Below, in pieces: positions 41,761 through 50,034 of a stretch of DNA of 64,000 nt. The notes under the pieces were generated by a model. The model made no database searches. It saw only the letters and a list, made by a program, of their open reading frames with translations, and was not told where the DNA came from. This stretch comes from Singulisphaera acidiphila DSM 18658. Its GTDB lineage: Bacteria > Planctomycetota > Planctomycetia > Isosphaerales > Isosphaeraceae. A program made the position numbers and the translations under genes. The stretch spans positions 992,001 through 1,056,000 of the forward strand of contig NC_019892.1 in the NCBI RefSeq assembly GCF_000242455.2. The letters are read 5' to 3'. Each line of letters starts with the position of its first letter. Position 1 is the first letter of the stretch.

Positions 41761-43128
41761 ATGTCCGACTCGACACCTCCGCCTGGTTCCGCAGCCGACC
41801 CTTCGCCGATGGAGCGGTCGGGCACGTTCACTCCCGGCGTGATTGAAGATATCCAGATCAAGGCCGAACTGGCCCGCTACCGGATTCGCGGGTTCGGCAT
41901 TCTCAGGCCGAGGACCTGGGCCACCTTCGACGACCTTACGTTCGTCCCCGGCACCCTGACGCGGATCCCGCTTGAGGGTTATCGTGAGAAGTGCTCGACC
42001 AAGACGGTGCTGGGCACCCGGTTCGCGTCGCAACCGCTGGAGCTCGACATCCCGTTGATGGTCACCGGCATGAGCTACGGGGCCCTCTCGCGGAACGCCA
42101 AGACCGCGCTCTCGCGCGGTGCCCGAATGGCCGGGACCTCGACCACTACGGGGGACGGCGGTATGCTCGACGTCGAGCGCTCGGAGTCGCGGGCGATGAT
42201 CTACGAGGTCTTGCCCAGCCGCTACGGGATCAATGTCCAGCATCTCCGCCAGGCTGACGCCATTGAGCTGACGATCGGCCAAGGGGCCAAGCCTGGCACC
42301 GGGGGCCTACTGCTTGGCTCGAAAGTCTCCGACGAGGTGGCCCGGCTTCGCGACCTCCCCCCCGGTGTCGATCAGCGCTCGCCCTGTCGGCATCCCGACT
42401 TCCTTGGCCCTGACGACATGGTCATCAAGATCGAGGAGCTTCGCGAGGCGACCGACTGGCGCATCCCGATCTTCGTCAAGATGGGAGCCTCGCGCGTCTT
42501 CGACGATGTTCGGCTCGCCGCCAAGGCGGGGGCTGATGTCGTGGTCGTCGACGGCATGGAAGGCGGCACCGGCGCTTCGCCCGAACTGCTCCAGGAGCAC
42601 ACCGGCATCCCGACCCTCGCCGCCGTCTGCGAGGCGCGTGCGGCTCTCGAAGACATCGGCCTGTACGGCAAGGTTCAGCTCGTCATTGCCGGCGGCCTGA
42701 GGCACGGCTCCGACTGCGCCAAGGCGCTCGCCCTGGGGGCCGACGCCTGCTACCTGGGCACGGCCCTCCTGATCGCCTTGAACTGCAACAAGCCGATTTA
42801 TGTCGAAGACTATCATGCCATCGGCGCGGCCCCGTATGCCTGTCACCATTGTCACACCGGCCGCTGCCCGGTTGGGATCACGACTCAGGACCCGGAGCTG
42901 ACCGCTCGCCTGGAAGTCGACGCCGCCTCCGAGCGTGTCGCCAGCTTCTTCCATGCGCTGACGTCGGAAGTCCAGGTCTTGGCCCGCGCCTGTGGTAAGA
43001 GCGACGTCCACCATCTCGAGCCGGAAGACCTGCGGGCCTTGACCCTCGAAGCCTCGATGATCACCGGCCTCCCCCTGGCCGGCACCAACCGCGTTTACGG
43101 TGGCGGTCCGGGTTGGGCAAGCCATTGA
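41761..43128 (+). CDS. glxD: FMN-binding glutamate synthase subunit, GlxD/MgsC-like
   Basis: A 455-residue TIM-barrel FMN protein matching the central synthase domain of GltB: VTGMSYGALSRNAKTALSRGARMAGTSTTTGDGGM, GAKPGTGGLLLGSKVS, VVVVDGMEGGTGASPELL and VIAGGLRHGSDCAKALALGADACYLGTALL. CHHCHTGRCPVGI provides the cysteines of a 3Fe-4S cluster. With glxB and glxC it completes the three subunits needed for a glutamate or N-methylglutamate synthase. The distinction between the two activities needs biochemistry; gene context favours N-methylglutamate. Confidence 0.92.
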   Translation: MSDSTPPPGSAADPSPMERSGTFTPGVIEDIQIKAELARYRIRGFGILRPRTWATFDDLTFVPGTLTRIPLEGYREKCSTKTVLGTRFASQPLELDIPLMVTGMSYGALSRNAKTALSRGARMAGTSTTTGDGGMLDVERSESRAMIYEVLPSRYGINVQHLRQADAIELTIGQGAKPGTGGLLLGSKVSDEVARLRDLPPGVDQRSPCRHPDFLGPDDMVIKIEELREATDWRIPIFVKMGASRVFDDVRLAAKAGADVVVVDGMEGGTGASPELLQEHTGIPTLAAVCEARAALEDIGLYGKVQLVIAGGLRHGSDCAKALALGADACYLGTALLIALNCNKPIYVEDYHAIGAAPYACHHCHTGRCPVGITTQDPELTARLEVDAASERVASFFHALTSEVQVLARACGKSDVHHLEPEDLRALTLEASMITGLPLAGTNRVYGGGPGWASH

Positions 43129-43190
43129 ATGCTGATGGATAAGGAGTTACTGAAATCGTCGGGTGGGCGCGGCCCACCCGGCCAGAGAAT

Positions 43191-44021
43191 TCAGAACGAC
43201 CGGCCGATTTTGAGGCTTAGCGGCATTTCGAGGCCGTGGGCCTCGAGCAGGTTGGGGTCGCCCAGGACGTTGCGGGTCAGGCCATTGGCCACGATCCGGC
43301 CGGAGTCGAGGAGGACGGTCCGGTTGCAGAGCTCGAGGACCATCTCGAGGTCGTGGGTGGCGATCAGCTTGGTGGCGGTGAGCCCTCGGATCAACTCGAT
43401 GAACCGGCGGCGGCCACGGGGGTCGAGGTTGGCCGTCGGCTCGTCGAGGACGAGGACCGACGGGTTGCAGGCGAGTACGCCCGCCAGGCAGACCCGCTTC
43501 CGTTCGCCGAAGCTCAGGTGGTGGGGGGCGCGGTCGGCCACGTCGTCGAGGTTCACCCGGGCGAGGCACTCGAGGGCGATCCGTTTTGCCTCGGCCCGGC
43601 TCTTCCCGAGGTTGAGCGGGCCGAACGCCACGTCTTCGATGACCGACGTGCTGAAGAGCTGGTCGTCCGGGTCCTGGAAGACCAGGCCCACCCGGCGGCG
43701 GACCTCGGGCGCGTTCTTCGCGTTGACTTCCAGGCCGTCGATCCAGACTGCGGGGGCGCTGCTGCCGTTGCGGGAGTGCTGGCTGGTCCCGTGCGCGTGC
43801 AAGGGCTGGCCTCGCTCCTTGCCCGGAAGGATCCCGTTGAGGTGCAGGAGGAGCGTGCTCTTGCCCGCGCCGTTGGGGCCGACCAGGGCGATCGTCTCGC
43901 CCGGCACGATCGTCAGGTCGACTCCGCGAAGGGCGAGCCGGCCGTCGGGGTAGCGATAGATCAATTCGCGGACCTGCACGGCCGGCGCGTCGTTCGTCAT
44001 GGTTGGGCTGGAGGAGTTCAT
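43191..44021 (-). CDS. cbiO: ECF transporter ATPase CbiO (cobalt/nickel)
   Basis: A 276-residue ABC ATPase from ATG 44021 (alternatives 44030 GTG, 44000 ATG). Walker A is GPNGAGKST, Q-loop VFQDPDDQLFSTSV, signature LSFGERKRVCLAG, Walker B VLVLDEPTANLD, H-loop ATHDLE. FQDPDDQLF is typical of ECF-type A components. It is encoded after cbiQ and cbiM on the same strand and hydrolyses ATP for uptake of Co2+ or Ni2+. A 20-residue insert rich in Ser/His/Gly lies between Walker A and the Q-loop (about residues 60-80). Confidence 0.9.
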   Translation of the reverse strand: MNSSSPTMTNDAPAVQVRELIYRYPDGRLALRGVDLTIVPGETIALVGPNGAGKSTLLLHLNGILPGKERGQPLHAHGTSQHSRNGSSAPAVWIDGLEVNAKNAPEVRRRVGLVFQDPDDQLFSTSVIEDVAFGPLNLGKSRAEAKRIALECLARVNLDDVADRAPHHLSFGERKRVCLAGVLACNPSVLVLDEPTANLDPRGRRRFIELIRGLTATKLIATHDLEMVLELCNRTVLLDSGRIVANGLTRNVLGDPNLLEAHGLEMPLSLKIGRSF

Positions 44022-44081
44022 CTCACGCACCTTGCCTCGCCTTCACCGCGAGGGGACGCGGAGATCGATCGAATCGAATCG

Positions 44082-44747
44082 TCAGGGGCTATCAGAGTCG
44101 TCGAGCGTCCGGATCGTCCCATCCCAACCTCGCGCGAGCATCGCCGCGTGGACCCGTTCGCCACGCTCGAAGGCACGGAGGAAGAGGATACCGATCAGGC
44201 CGGTTAAGAGCACCCAGTCGAGCCGTCCCGAACGGCGGAAGGTCCGCGACCGTCGCGCCTTGACCATCCGATCGAGCTCCTCGGTGAGCACGTGCAGGTA
44301 ACGATACATAAATTGGAGGGTTGCCACCAGCGCAGCGGGCATCCCCAGCCGGCGCATTCCGCCCAGCAATTTCCGGAACGGGGTGACGTTGACCAAGCTG
44401 AGCGTTGCCAGGAAGGCCATGCTGTTCTTGGCGACGATCGTCAGCATGACCGCCGCGATGCCGAACTCTTTGCGACTCGGGTGCGCCCGGGCCACCATCA
44501 GGGCGAGGAATCCGACCAGAACGATGAACCCGAGCCAGCGTGTCAGGAGCTCGCGCGGAGGAGCGCCCGAAAGCCCGATCACGAAAGCGAGGACCAGACC
44601 CTCGGCCGCCAGGAGCCGCCACCAGCCGATTGGCGTCGCGACCACCGCGATGATGTATGCCAGGGTGACGACCAGCTTGATTCGCGGGTCGAGGCGGTGG
44701 AGCGGGCCGTCCCCCTCGCTGTGGCGTTCGAGGAACTCAAGCCGCAT
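44082..44747 (-). CDS. cbiQ: ECF transporter transmembrane protein CbiQ
   Basis: A 221-residue membrane protein with several hydrophobic helices. HRLDPRIKLVVTLAYIIAVVATP at the start and the coupling segment ARRSRTF ... FERGERVHAAMLARGWDG with the two Ala-Arg-Gly type motifs are diagnostic for CbiQ-type T components. Its start overlaps the end of cbiM by 11 bases, so translation is coupled. Confidence 0.93.
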   Translation of the reverse strand: MRLEFLERHSEGDGPLHRLDPRIKLVVTLAYIIAVVATPIGWWRLLAAEGLVLAFVIGLSGAPPRELLTRWLGFIVLVGFLALMVARAHPSRKEFGIAAVMLTIVAKNSMAFLATLSLVNVTPFRKLLGGMRRLGMPAALVATLQFMYRYLHVLTEELDRMVKARRSRTFRRSGRLDWVLLTGLIGILFLRAFERGERVHAAMLARGWDGTIRTLDDSDSP

Positions 44748-45714
44748 CCGGGTCGACTCCCGCCGGCTTCCGCGTTAAGAAGACCCGGGCCAGCCCCAGC
44801 CCGACGGCGAAAACGACCAGCGTTCCCACCAGCCCTGCGAAGGCGGTCGCGGCCTGGACGTTCGCCGTGCCGAGGAGTGGCAGACTGTAATCGGGGATCG
44901 GCGCGGGGAGAATCGCCGGTGCTCCCTCCTTGAGGAAGCCGAGCTTCTCCCCCACATACTCGAGGCCGTCGGGATGCGCCGACGCGAACGGCGCGAGGAA
45001 GATGCAAATCGCCAGGGCAATTCCGAGCCCTGCCCCGATCAGCGCCCCCCAGCCGGGGAGAACCTTGGCTTCGGTCTCATCGGGCTGATAGACCAGGTCG
45101 GGGCGAGTTAGGAGGATGAATCGGATCACCAGGCCGGTCACGATCGCCTCGCCCAGGCCGATCCCGGCGTGGACCAGGGCCATCCAACTCAGGGTCTGGA
45201 AGAAGTGGGACCAACCGCTCGAGAATGCCAGTTCGATGGCGAACGCCCCCGAAGCCAGGATGACCGAGAACCAGGCCGCCACCATCGCGCCGAGCAGGAC
45301 CCCTGCGCGGCCGCCGATCGCCCGGCGGACCGGGGCGTAGATCGCATACCCCCCCACCGCGCCGATCAGGCCCATGTTGAGGAAGTTCGCTCCCAGGGCG
45401 GTGAGCCCGCCATCGCCGAAGAGCAGGCACTGGACGATGAGTACCGCGCCGATGACCACCGCGCCGGCCCAAGGTCCGAGCATCACCGCTGAGAGGACCC
45501 CGCCCAAGAGGTGCCCCGAGATCGGTAGCGGCCCGATCGGGAAGTTCACCATCTGGGCGGCGAAGACGAAGGCCGCCATCGTCCCCATCAAGACGGTCGT
45601 CCGCTCGCCCAGCCTCGACTCGAGCAGCCTGAGCCCGGCCGACATCCCGGCCACCGCCACCACACCGGTCGCCGCGGCCACCTTCGGATCGAGCACGGCG
45701 TCGGGGATGTGCAT
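44737..45714 (-). CDS. cbiM: Cobalt/nickel substrate-specific component CbiM with fused CbiN-like PDGLE domain
   Basis: A 325-residue protein starting MHIPDAVLDPK; the N-terminal Met-His of CbiM/NikM enters the membrane to bind the metal ion, so the start at ATG 45714 is well supported over the longer frame. FPIGPLPISGHLLGGVL and LGANFLNMGLIG are CbiM blocks; the C-terminal part carries SAHPDGLEYVGEKLGF, a PDGLE (CbiN/NikN) domain, followed by a final membrane helix. Thus the separate cbiN gene is replaced by a fusion. It is first in the cbiM-cbiQ-cbiO operon. Confidence 0.93.
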   Translation of the reverse strand: MHIPDAVLDPKVAAATGVVAVAGMSAGLRLLESRLGERTTVLMGTMAAFVFAAQMVNFPIGPLPISGHLLGGVLSAVMLGPWAGAVVIGAVLIVQCLLFGDGGLTALGANFLNMGLIGAVGGYAIYAPVRRAIGGRAGVLLGAMVAAWFSVILASGAFAIELAFSSGWSHFFQTLSWMALVHAGIGLGEAIVTGLVIRFILLTRPDLVYQPDETEAKVLPGWGALIGAGLGIALAICIFLAPFASAHPDGLEYVGEKLGFLKEGAPAILPAPIPDYSLPLLGTANVQAATAFAGLVGTLVVFAVGLGLARVFLTRKPAGVDPDAA

Positions 45715-46015
45715 TCTCAAGAACCTCGACAAGTCGCCCACGAGACCCGGCAAGACATTTTTGGGGATGCCCTCATCGTAACCCTCGTGTGCCTGTTCGT
45801 CAAATTCGTGATACGGGATCCCTCGATCCTGGCAATCCGCTGGATTGCAGGAGCGATTTGCGGGCTGCGGTCGTCCTCGAGATCAAGTGATCGCCGATTC
45901 GTATGAAGCACAAACATCTGCTGTTGGGGCTTGTGACTTGAATGACGATCGGGAGAGAATGGAGGGGCGTCCGGAGGGATCCTGGCTCAAGGGGCTTTTG
46001 CGTGGAGAGTGTGCC
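45715..46015. other. Divergent intergenic region between cbiM and diverged DUF1559 gene
   Basis: About 300 bases. I looked for a cobalamin riboswitch (B12 box) or NiCo element on the minus strand upstream of cbiM and did not recognise one. Confidence 0.4.
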
Positions 46016-47236
46016 ATGTCCTCTGAGGATCGACGTGGGATCAAGCTCTTTGATCTGGTGGTTACGATCTCCGTGATCTTCATTGTAGTAGGGGTGTTTC
46101 TTCCCTCGAGGAACAGCGTTAATGACGCCAGTCGACGTAAGCAATGCTGCAACAACATGCGCCAGCTTGGCCTGGCCATCGTGAATCTTTCCGCAACGAA
46201 GAATCATTTTCCCAACGCCGGAACGTTTCGTGATGATCCGGCTGCGCATGGCGGGGATCCGGCGATGTCGAAGCTCTACCTGTCGCTCATGGAGTCGGGG
46301 CAGCGGCCGGACGTCGCCGAATCCTGGCTCTACAACTGGGTGGTCGAAATTCTGCCCTATCTCGATCAGCAGGATCTCGCCAACGCTTGGGACAAGACCG
46401 TTCCCTACTGGTGGCCGACCGAGACCATTTCGGGTCAACCTTCCAATCTTATCGTTTCGAGTACATCTCTTGGTGTTCTCCGCTGTCCGGAGGATAGGAC
46501 GGCCGTCTCAGGTCAGGGGAATCTGAGCTACGTGGTCAACGGCGGTTTCGTTCGCTGGCCCGCGATCCCGATCGGATGGGTGGGGAGTTCGATAGACGGA
46601 CATTCGCGGAATGGCGAAGTCCTCCAGTGGACTCCGCCGGGCCATTCCTGGGAGGCGAGGCAGGCGGTTTGCAAAAAGCTGGGTGTGATGTTCATGGGCA
46701 CGGAGGTAGGGGGCCAGCCTTGGGATATCAAGACGACCCCGGGCGACATCTCCGATGGGGCGAGCCAGACCTTGCTGATCGCCGAGAACACCCTGACCGG
46801 ATATTCCGAGGGGAACCTCTATTCCAGCGGCCGAGCGACCAACTGGGCGTGTCCACTTCCGAATTTTGTAATGTTCCTCGGGTCGGATAATGTTTGTACG
46901 TCGACGCGTTCTCCCAATGATTGTCTTGGCGGTCAGTTGACGCCGGTTTCACCTCAGCATGATGGGTTTGGCTGGGCCCTGGCTAATCGCGCAGGAACCC
47001 ATGAAAGTATCGGATACGGGAAAATATTTGCTGTTGAAGGCTCGTTTCCCTTCGTCAACGGCGGTCATTCCGGTGGGAGTAACTTTGTGTTTTGTGATGG
47101 CTCGGTCCGGTTCATCAGCGAAACGATCGATGGCTCGGTCTATGCCAAGCTCATCACGCCGGCCGGGGGGCGATTGCCGGGTTCGCTGACTCAGGGGCCG
47201 TTTGCCGGCGATTTTGGGGACGCCTCAAATCGTTGA
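46016..47236 (+). CDS. Diverged DUF1559-family protein with altered prepilin motif
   Basis: A 406-residue protein from ATG 46016 (GGAGAG upstream). The C-terminal H-SGGSNFVFC-DGS (H-x9-DG) and the body (QCCNNMRQLGLAIVNL, LPYLDQQDL, VLRCPEDRT, ISDGASQTLLIAENT) are DUF1559. The N-terminus, however, is GIKLFDLVVTISVIFIVVGVFLPS rather than the near-invariant [14 protein letters not shown]...LLPAVQ; Asp replaces Glu5, and Phe+1 becomes Ile. It may not be processed as a pilin or may use only the hydrophobic helix as an anchor. Confidence 0.8.
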   Translation: MSSEDRRGIKLFDLVVTISVIFIVVGVFLPSRNSVNDASRRKQCCNNMRQLGLAIVNLSATKNHFPNAGTFRDDPAAHGGDPAMSKLYLSLMESGQRPDVAESWLYNWVVEILPYLDQQDLANAWDKTVPYWWPTETISGQPSNLIVSSTSLGVLRCPEDRTAVSGQGNLSYVVNGGFVRWPAIPIGWVGSSIDGHSRNGEVLQWTPPGHSWEARQAVCKKLGVMFMGTEVGGQPWDIKTTPGDISDGASQTLLIAENTLTGYSEGNLYSSGRATNWACPLPNFVMFLGSDNVCTSTRSPNDCLGGQLTPVSPQHDGFGWALANRAGTHESIGYGKIFAVEGSFPFVNGGHSGGSNFVFCDGSVRFISETIDGSVYAKLITPAGGRLPGSLTQGPFAGDFGDASNR

Positions 47237-47244
47237 CGGCCCCG

Positions 47245-48351
47245 TCAGGCGACGGGGCAGAGTTTGCGGGCTGCGCGGATCTGTCGCGAGAGGGGCATCC
47301 AGAAGGCGCCGGCGTTGGGGGTGACCCAGAGCTCGCCCGAGGTCAGGGCCAGGACCACGTTATCGGGGGCGGCCGGATCGTGACGGAGGTCGGCGATCAT
47401 GTCGTTCTCGAAGACGTCGGGGTTGCCGCGCCGGACGAGCGACCAGGCCTTGCCGCCGTCCTTGCTCTCGTAGAGGGAGAATGCGAGTCCGTCGAAGGGG
47501 CCGCTGGCGAAGTCGTGGGGGCCTCGAGGCGCGGCTCCGGCCAGGAGGACGTCGGGGGCGCCCGGCTTGACCTCGATGGTGCTCAGGTAGCGCGTCTGTT
47601 CCAGGCCCCCGCTCCGGTCCTCCCAGGTCTGGCCGGCGTCATTGCTGAACCAGCAGCCGTCGGAGGTGGCGACGTAGACGCTTCCCGGACGCTCGGGCAC
47701 GGTTCGGATCGCGAAGACGTCGACCGGCAGGCCGGGGCACTGGTTCCATGAGGCCCCCAGGTCGGTACTCCGCCAGAGCCCTGCGCCTCGGACGGCAGCG
47801 TACCATATCGGTGATGTCCCTGCGCCCAGGGCCAGCGCCCGGATCACTCCGTGTTGCTTCGACTTGCCCGGGGAAGGGACACCCAGGCGGGTCCAGCCGG
47901 CGAGCTTGGCGATGGCTGGGTCGGTGCGGACGGCTCCTCGCTTGGGCGCGAGCAATCCGGTCGCCCCGGCGGCGAGTGATCGTGCGCGGCCGATCCAGGC
48001 GGGGGCGAAGCCTTGAACGGGCGCATTCGGATCGTGGTGAACGGGGATCGGCGCACCCACCAGGCGGCGAGCCAACCCCTGAGTTCGTGTCCCGAGCAGG
48101 ATGAACGGTGAATCGCCCCAAGCGGCCAACGCGGTCGGGCTGCCGGCCCCTTCGGCCAGGGGAATCGTCCGCCAGTCCTGGCCGTTGTTCACACTCTCAA
48201 GCACATGCCCCGCGCGATCGAGGGCCACCAGGACTCCCGGTCCCGGTGAGGCCAGGTCCACAATCGAGCGGTTTTGCAGGCTATGAAAAACGGGCCAGGC
48301 TGCTCCCTCGAACCAGCGGTAGATACCGTTGTCAGTGCCGATGAGGATCAT
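47245..48351 (-). CDS. BNR/sialidase-like beta-propeller protein
   Basis: A 368-residue protein from ATG 48351; the longer frame to 48489 adds unsupported residues. It is made of repeated propeller blades, with several Asp-box (S-x-D-x-G-x-x-W) motifs: SVNNGQDWRTI, STDLGASWNQ, SNDAGQTWEDR and SKDGGKAWSLV. Such proteins include sialidase-type, Ycf48-like assembly factors and exoglucanase/WD-like sensors; catalytic residues for a sialidase are not evident. No signal peptide is seen. It overlaps none of its neighbours and converges with the diverged DUF1559 gene (8 bases between stops). Confidence 0.8.
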   Translation of the reverse strand: MILIGTDNGIYRWFEGAAWPVFHSLQNRSIVDLASPGPGVLVALDRAGHVLESVNNGQDWRTIPLAEGAGSPTALAAWGDSPFILLGTRTQGLARRLVGAPIPVHHDPNAPVQGFAPAWIGRARSLAAGATGLLAPKRGAVRTDPAIAKLAGWTRLGVPSPGKSKQHGVIRALALGAGTSPIWYAAVRGAGLWRSTDLGASWNQCPGLPVDVFAIRTVPERPGSVYVATSDGCWFSNDAGQTWEDRSGGLEQTRYLSTIEVKPGAPDVLLAGAAPRGPHDFASGPFDGLAFSLYESKDGGKAWSLVRRGNPDVFENDMIADLRHDPAAPDNVVLALTSGELWVTPNAGAFWMPLSRQIRAARKLCPVA

Positions 48352-48520
48352 GAACCCAGGAGCCCCCTGCTCGTCAGTGTTTTCGGAATGTTCAGGAACA
48401 GGCCGGAAACCAACAACTTGAGTAGGACGGCCGGCCGAAGTTCGTGATGAAAGCCGAGTTACGATAACCTCATACGGACTCTCGGGCAAGACGATGGAGC
48501 GGTTCCCGCGGTTCGCTCGC

Positions 48521-49216
48521 TCACCAGTATTTCCAGTCTCCCGTGGCGATGACGTAGAGACCGAGTGCCAGGTTGGCCACGGCGTGGCTGACGACGCAGG
48601 CAGAGAGGTTCTTGGTCGCGTGAAGCAGCCAGGCCCAGGCCAGGCCGGTGAGTACGCCGGGCAGCCACTCGGGGTGAGCCAACCCGAAGCAGGCGGAGGT
48701 TACTGCTGCCGCCAAGGGTGTTACCCGCCCGACCGGCACTCGGTCGAAGTCGTTCTCGATGACCCATCGCATCAGGAACGACCGCCAGAACAGCTCCTCG
48801 ATCAATGGGACCAGGACCACCAGGCCGAGCATCCGAACCGCGATGAAGCCCCACTTGGCGGCAGGCGAGAGCACTCCTGGGTCAAACGAGGTGCGCTTAC
48901 CCAGAAAGGGCAGTTCGGGATAGTACCCGTCGAGCCCGACCCAGAGCGCGGCGATGGCCAGGCCCACGACGATTGCGAGGGCCAGGCTCTTGATCCCGGG
49001 GCGCGGGGCGAGGTCGCGCCAGGTCGATCGGCAGGCCCAGACCAGGGCGCTGACCGCCACGACTTTGACTGCGTAAAGGATGGGATACCAGGTCGGGTTT
49101 GGCCGCCCCGCAACGAGGGGGAGATAGCCTTCCAGCGTTGTGATCGCCAGAAAGCCGGCCATGGGGAGGACGTAGGGCATCACCGATTGCGGAGCGGAGG
49201 TGGGCTCATCAGTCAT
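48521..49216 (-). CDS. CPBP (CAAX) intramembrane metalloprotease, possibly exosortase-associated
   Basis: A 231-residue membrane protein. The CPBP motifs are present: EELFWR (EExxxR), FGLAHPEW (FxxxH), and SHAVANL (HxxxN). WYPILYAVKV and the short length resemble the CAAX-protease-related proteins that co-occur with exosortase; a PEP-CTERM protein is encoded 3 kb away. Function would be intramembrane proteolysis of an anchored substrate. Its 3' neighbour on the same strand is the propeller gene and its start overlaps the HAD phosphatase gene by 4 bases (ATGA), so they are co-transcribed. Confidence 0.85.
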   Translation of the reverse strand: MTDEPTSAPQSVMPYVLPMAGFLAITTLEGYLPLVAGRPNPTWYPILYAVKVVAVSALVWACRSTWRDLAPRPGIKSLALAIVVGLAIAALWVGLDGYYPELPFLGKRTSFDPGVLSPAAKWGFIAVRMLGLVVLVPLIEELFWRSFLMRWVIENDFDRVPVGRVTPLAAAVTSACFGLAHPEWLPGVLTGLAWAWLLHATKNLSACVVSHAVANLALGLYVIATGDWKYW

Positions 49217-49881
49217 TGCACATGCTCATCTTCCAAGAGCGCCAGGACGGCGGGGTCGTCGAGTCGTGAAACGATCAAGGCGGCGGCGTGCAGGTTCTCG
49301 GCCGGGCTATGCTCGTGGGGGACGCCCACGGCGAAGGTGCCCGCTCCCTTGGCGGCTTGCAAGCCCGCTGCGCTGTCTTCCAGCACCAGAACCGAGGACG
49401 CGGGGATGCCGAACCGCTCCGCAGCCTTGCGGTAGATTTCGGGGTCGGGCTTGCCGTGTACTACGTCCTCGGCCGTGAGGAGGAACTGGAAGCGGTCGAG
49501 CAGGCCGTGGTTCTTCAGGAGCCGTTCGGCGTAGCTCCGCCGCGACGAGGTCGCCACGGCCAACGGCAGTTGCCGCGCGGCGAGGCGATCGAGCAGCACG
49601 AACAGGCCAGGCGTCGGATGCACGGCGACGTCGAGTTCGGCCATGAAGCGGGTTTTCGCCTCGGCCATCAGGTCCTCGACCGGCTCGTCCAGGCCCGCGA
49701 GCGTCTTGAACGCCTGGCCCGAGTCGACTGCGCGGCGGCCGATCATGGCCCGCATGATTTCCGAGGTCATCTGCTTGCCACGCTCGGCCAGCATCGCGCT
49801 GGCCACTCGGTGGAATAACGCCTCGGTATCGAACATCAGGCCGTCGAGGTCGAAGACGACGGCGCGGATCGAGGTTGCCAT
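49213..49881 (-). CDS. HAD family phosphatase, beta-phosphoglucomutase-like
   Basis: A 222-residue HAD subfamily IA enzyme. AVVFDLDGLMFDTEAL is motif I with the two Asp residues, LAVATSSRR is motif II, HGKPDPEIYRKAAERF carries the Lys of motif III, and VLEDSAAGLQAAKGAG is motif IV. The small helical cap lies between residues ~15 and ~85. Close homologues dephosphorylate sugar phosphates or act as beta-phosphoglucomutase. It overlaps the CPBP protease gene by 4 bases. Confidence 0.92.
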   Translation of the reverse strand: MATSIRAVVFDLDGLMFDTEALFHRVASAMLAERGKQMTSEIMRAMIGRRAVDSGQAFKTLAGLDEPVEDLMAEAKTRFMAELDVAVHPTPGLFVLLDRLAARQLPLAVATSSRRSYAERLLKNHGLLDRFQFLLTAEDVVHGKPDPEIYRKAAERFGIPASSVLVLEDSAAGLQAAKGAGTFAVGVPHEHSPAENLHAAALIVSRLDDPAVLALLEDEHVQ

Positions 49882-50034
49882 TGAGGACTGCTCCGGTCAC
49901 GCACTGATCTGGTCCTTTGGCAGTCGGTTCAAGGCTACCAAAAAAGGTTCACTTGAATATTTTTCGAATCTATGGGCTTGCGCCCTTAGCGATAAACGGT
50001 TGTCCTTTTTGAGCTGAAGAATGCAAATATGAGC

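Noticed and set aside
45715..46015. Possible cobalamin or NiCo riboswitch upstream of cbiM
   Set aside because: No B12 box or paired-G core found on the minus strand.
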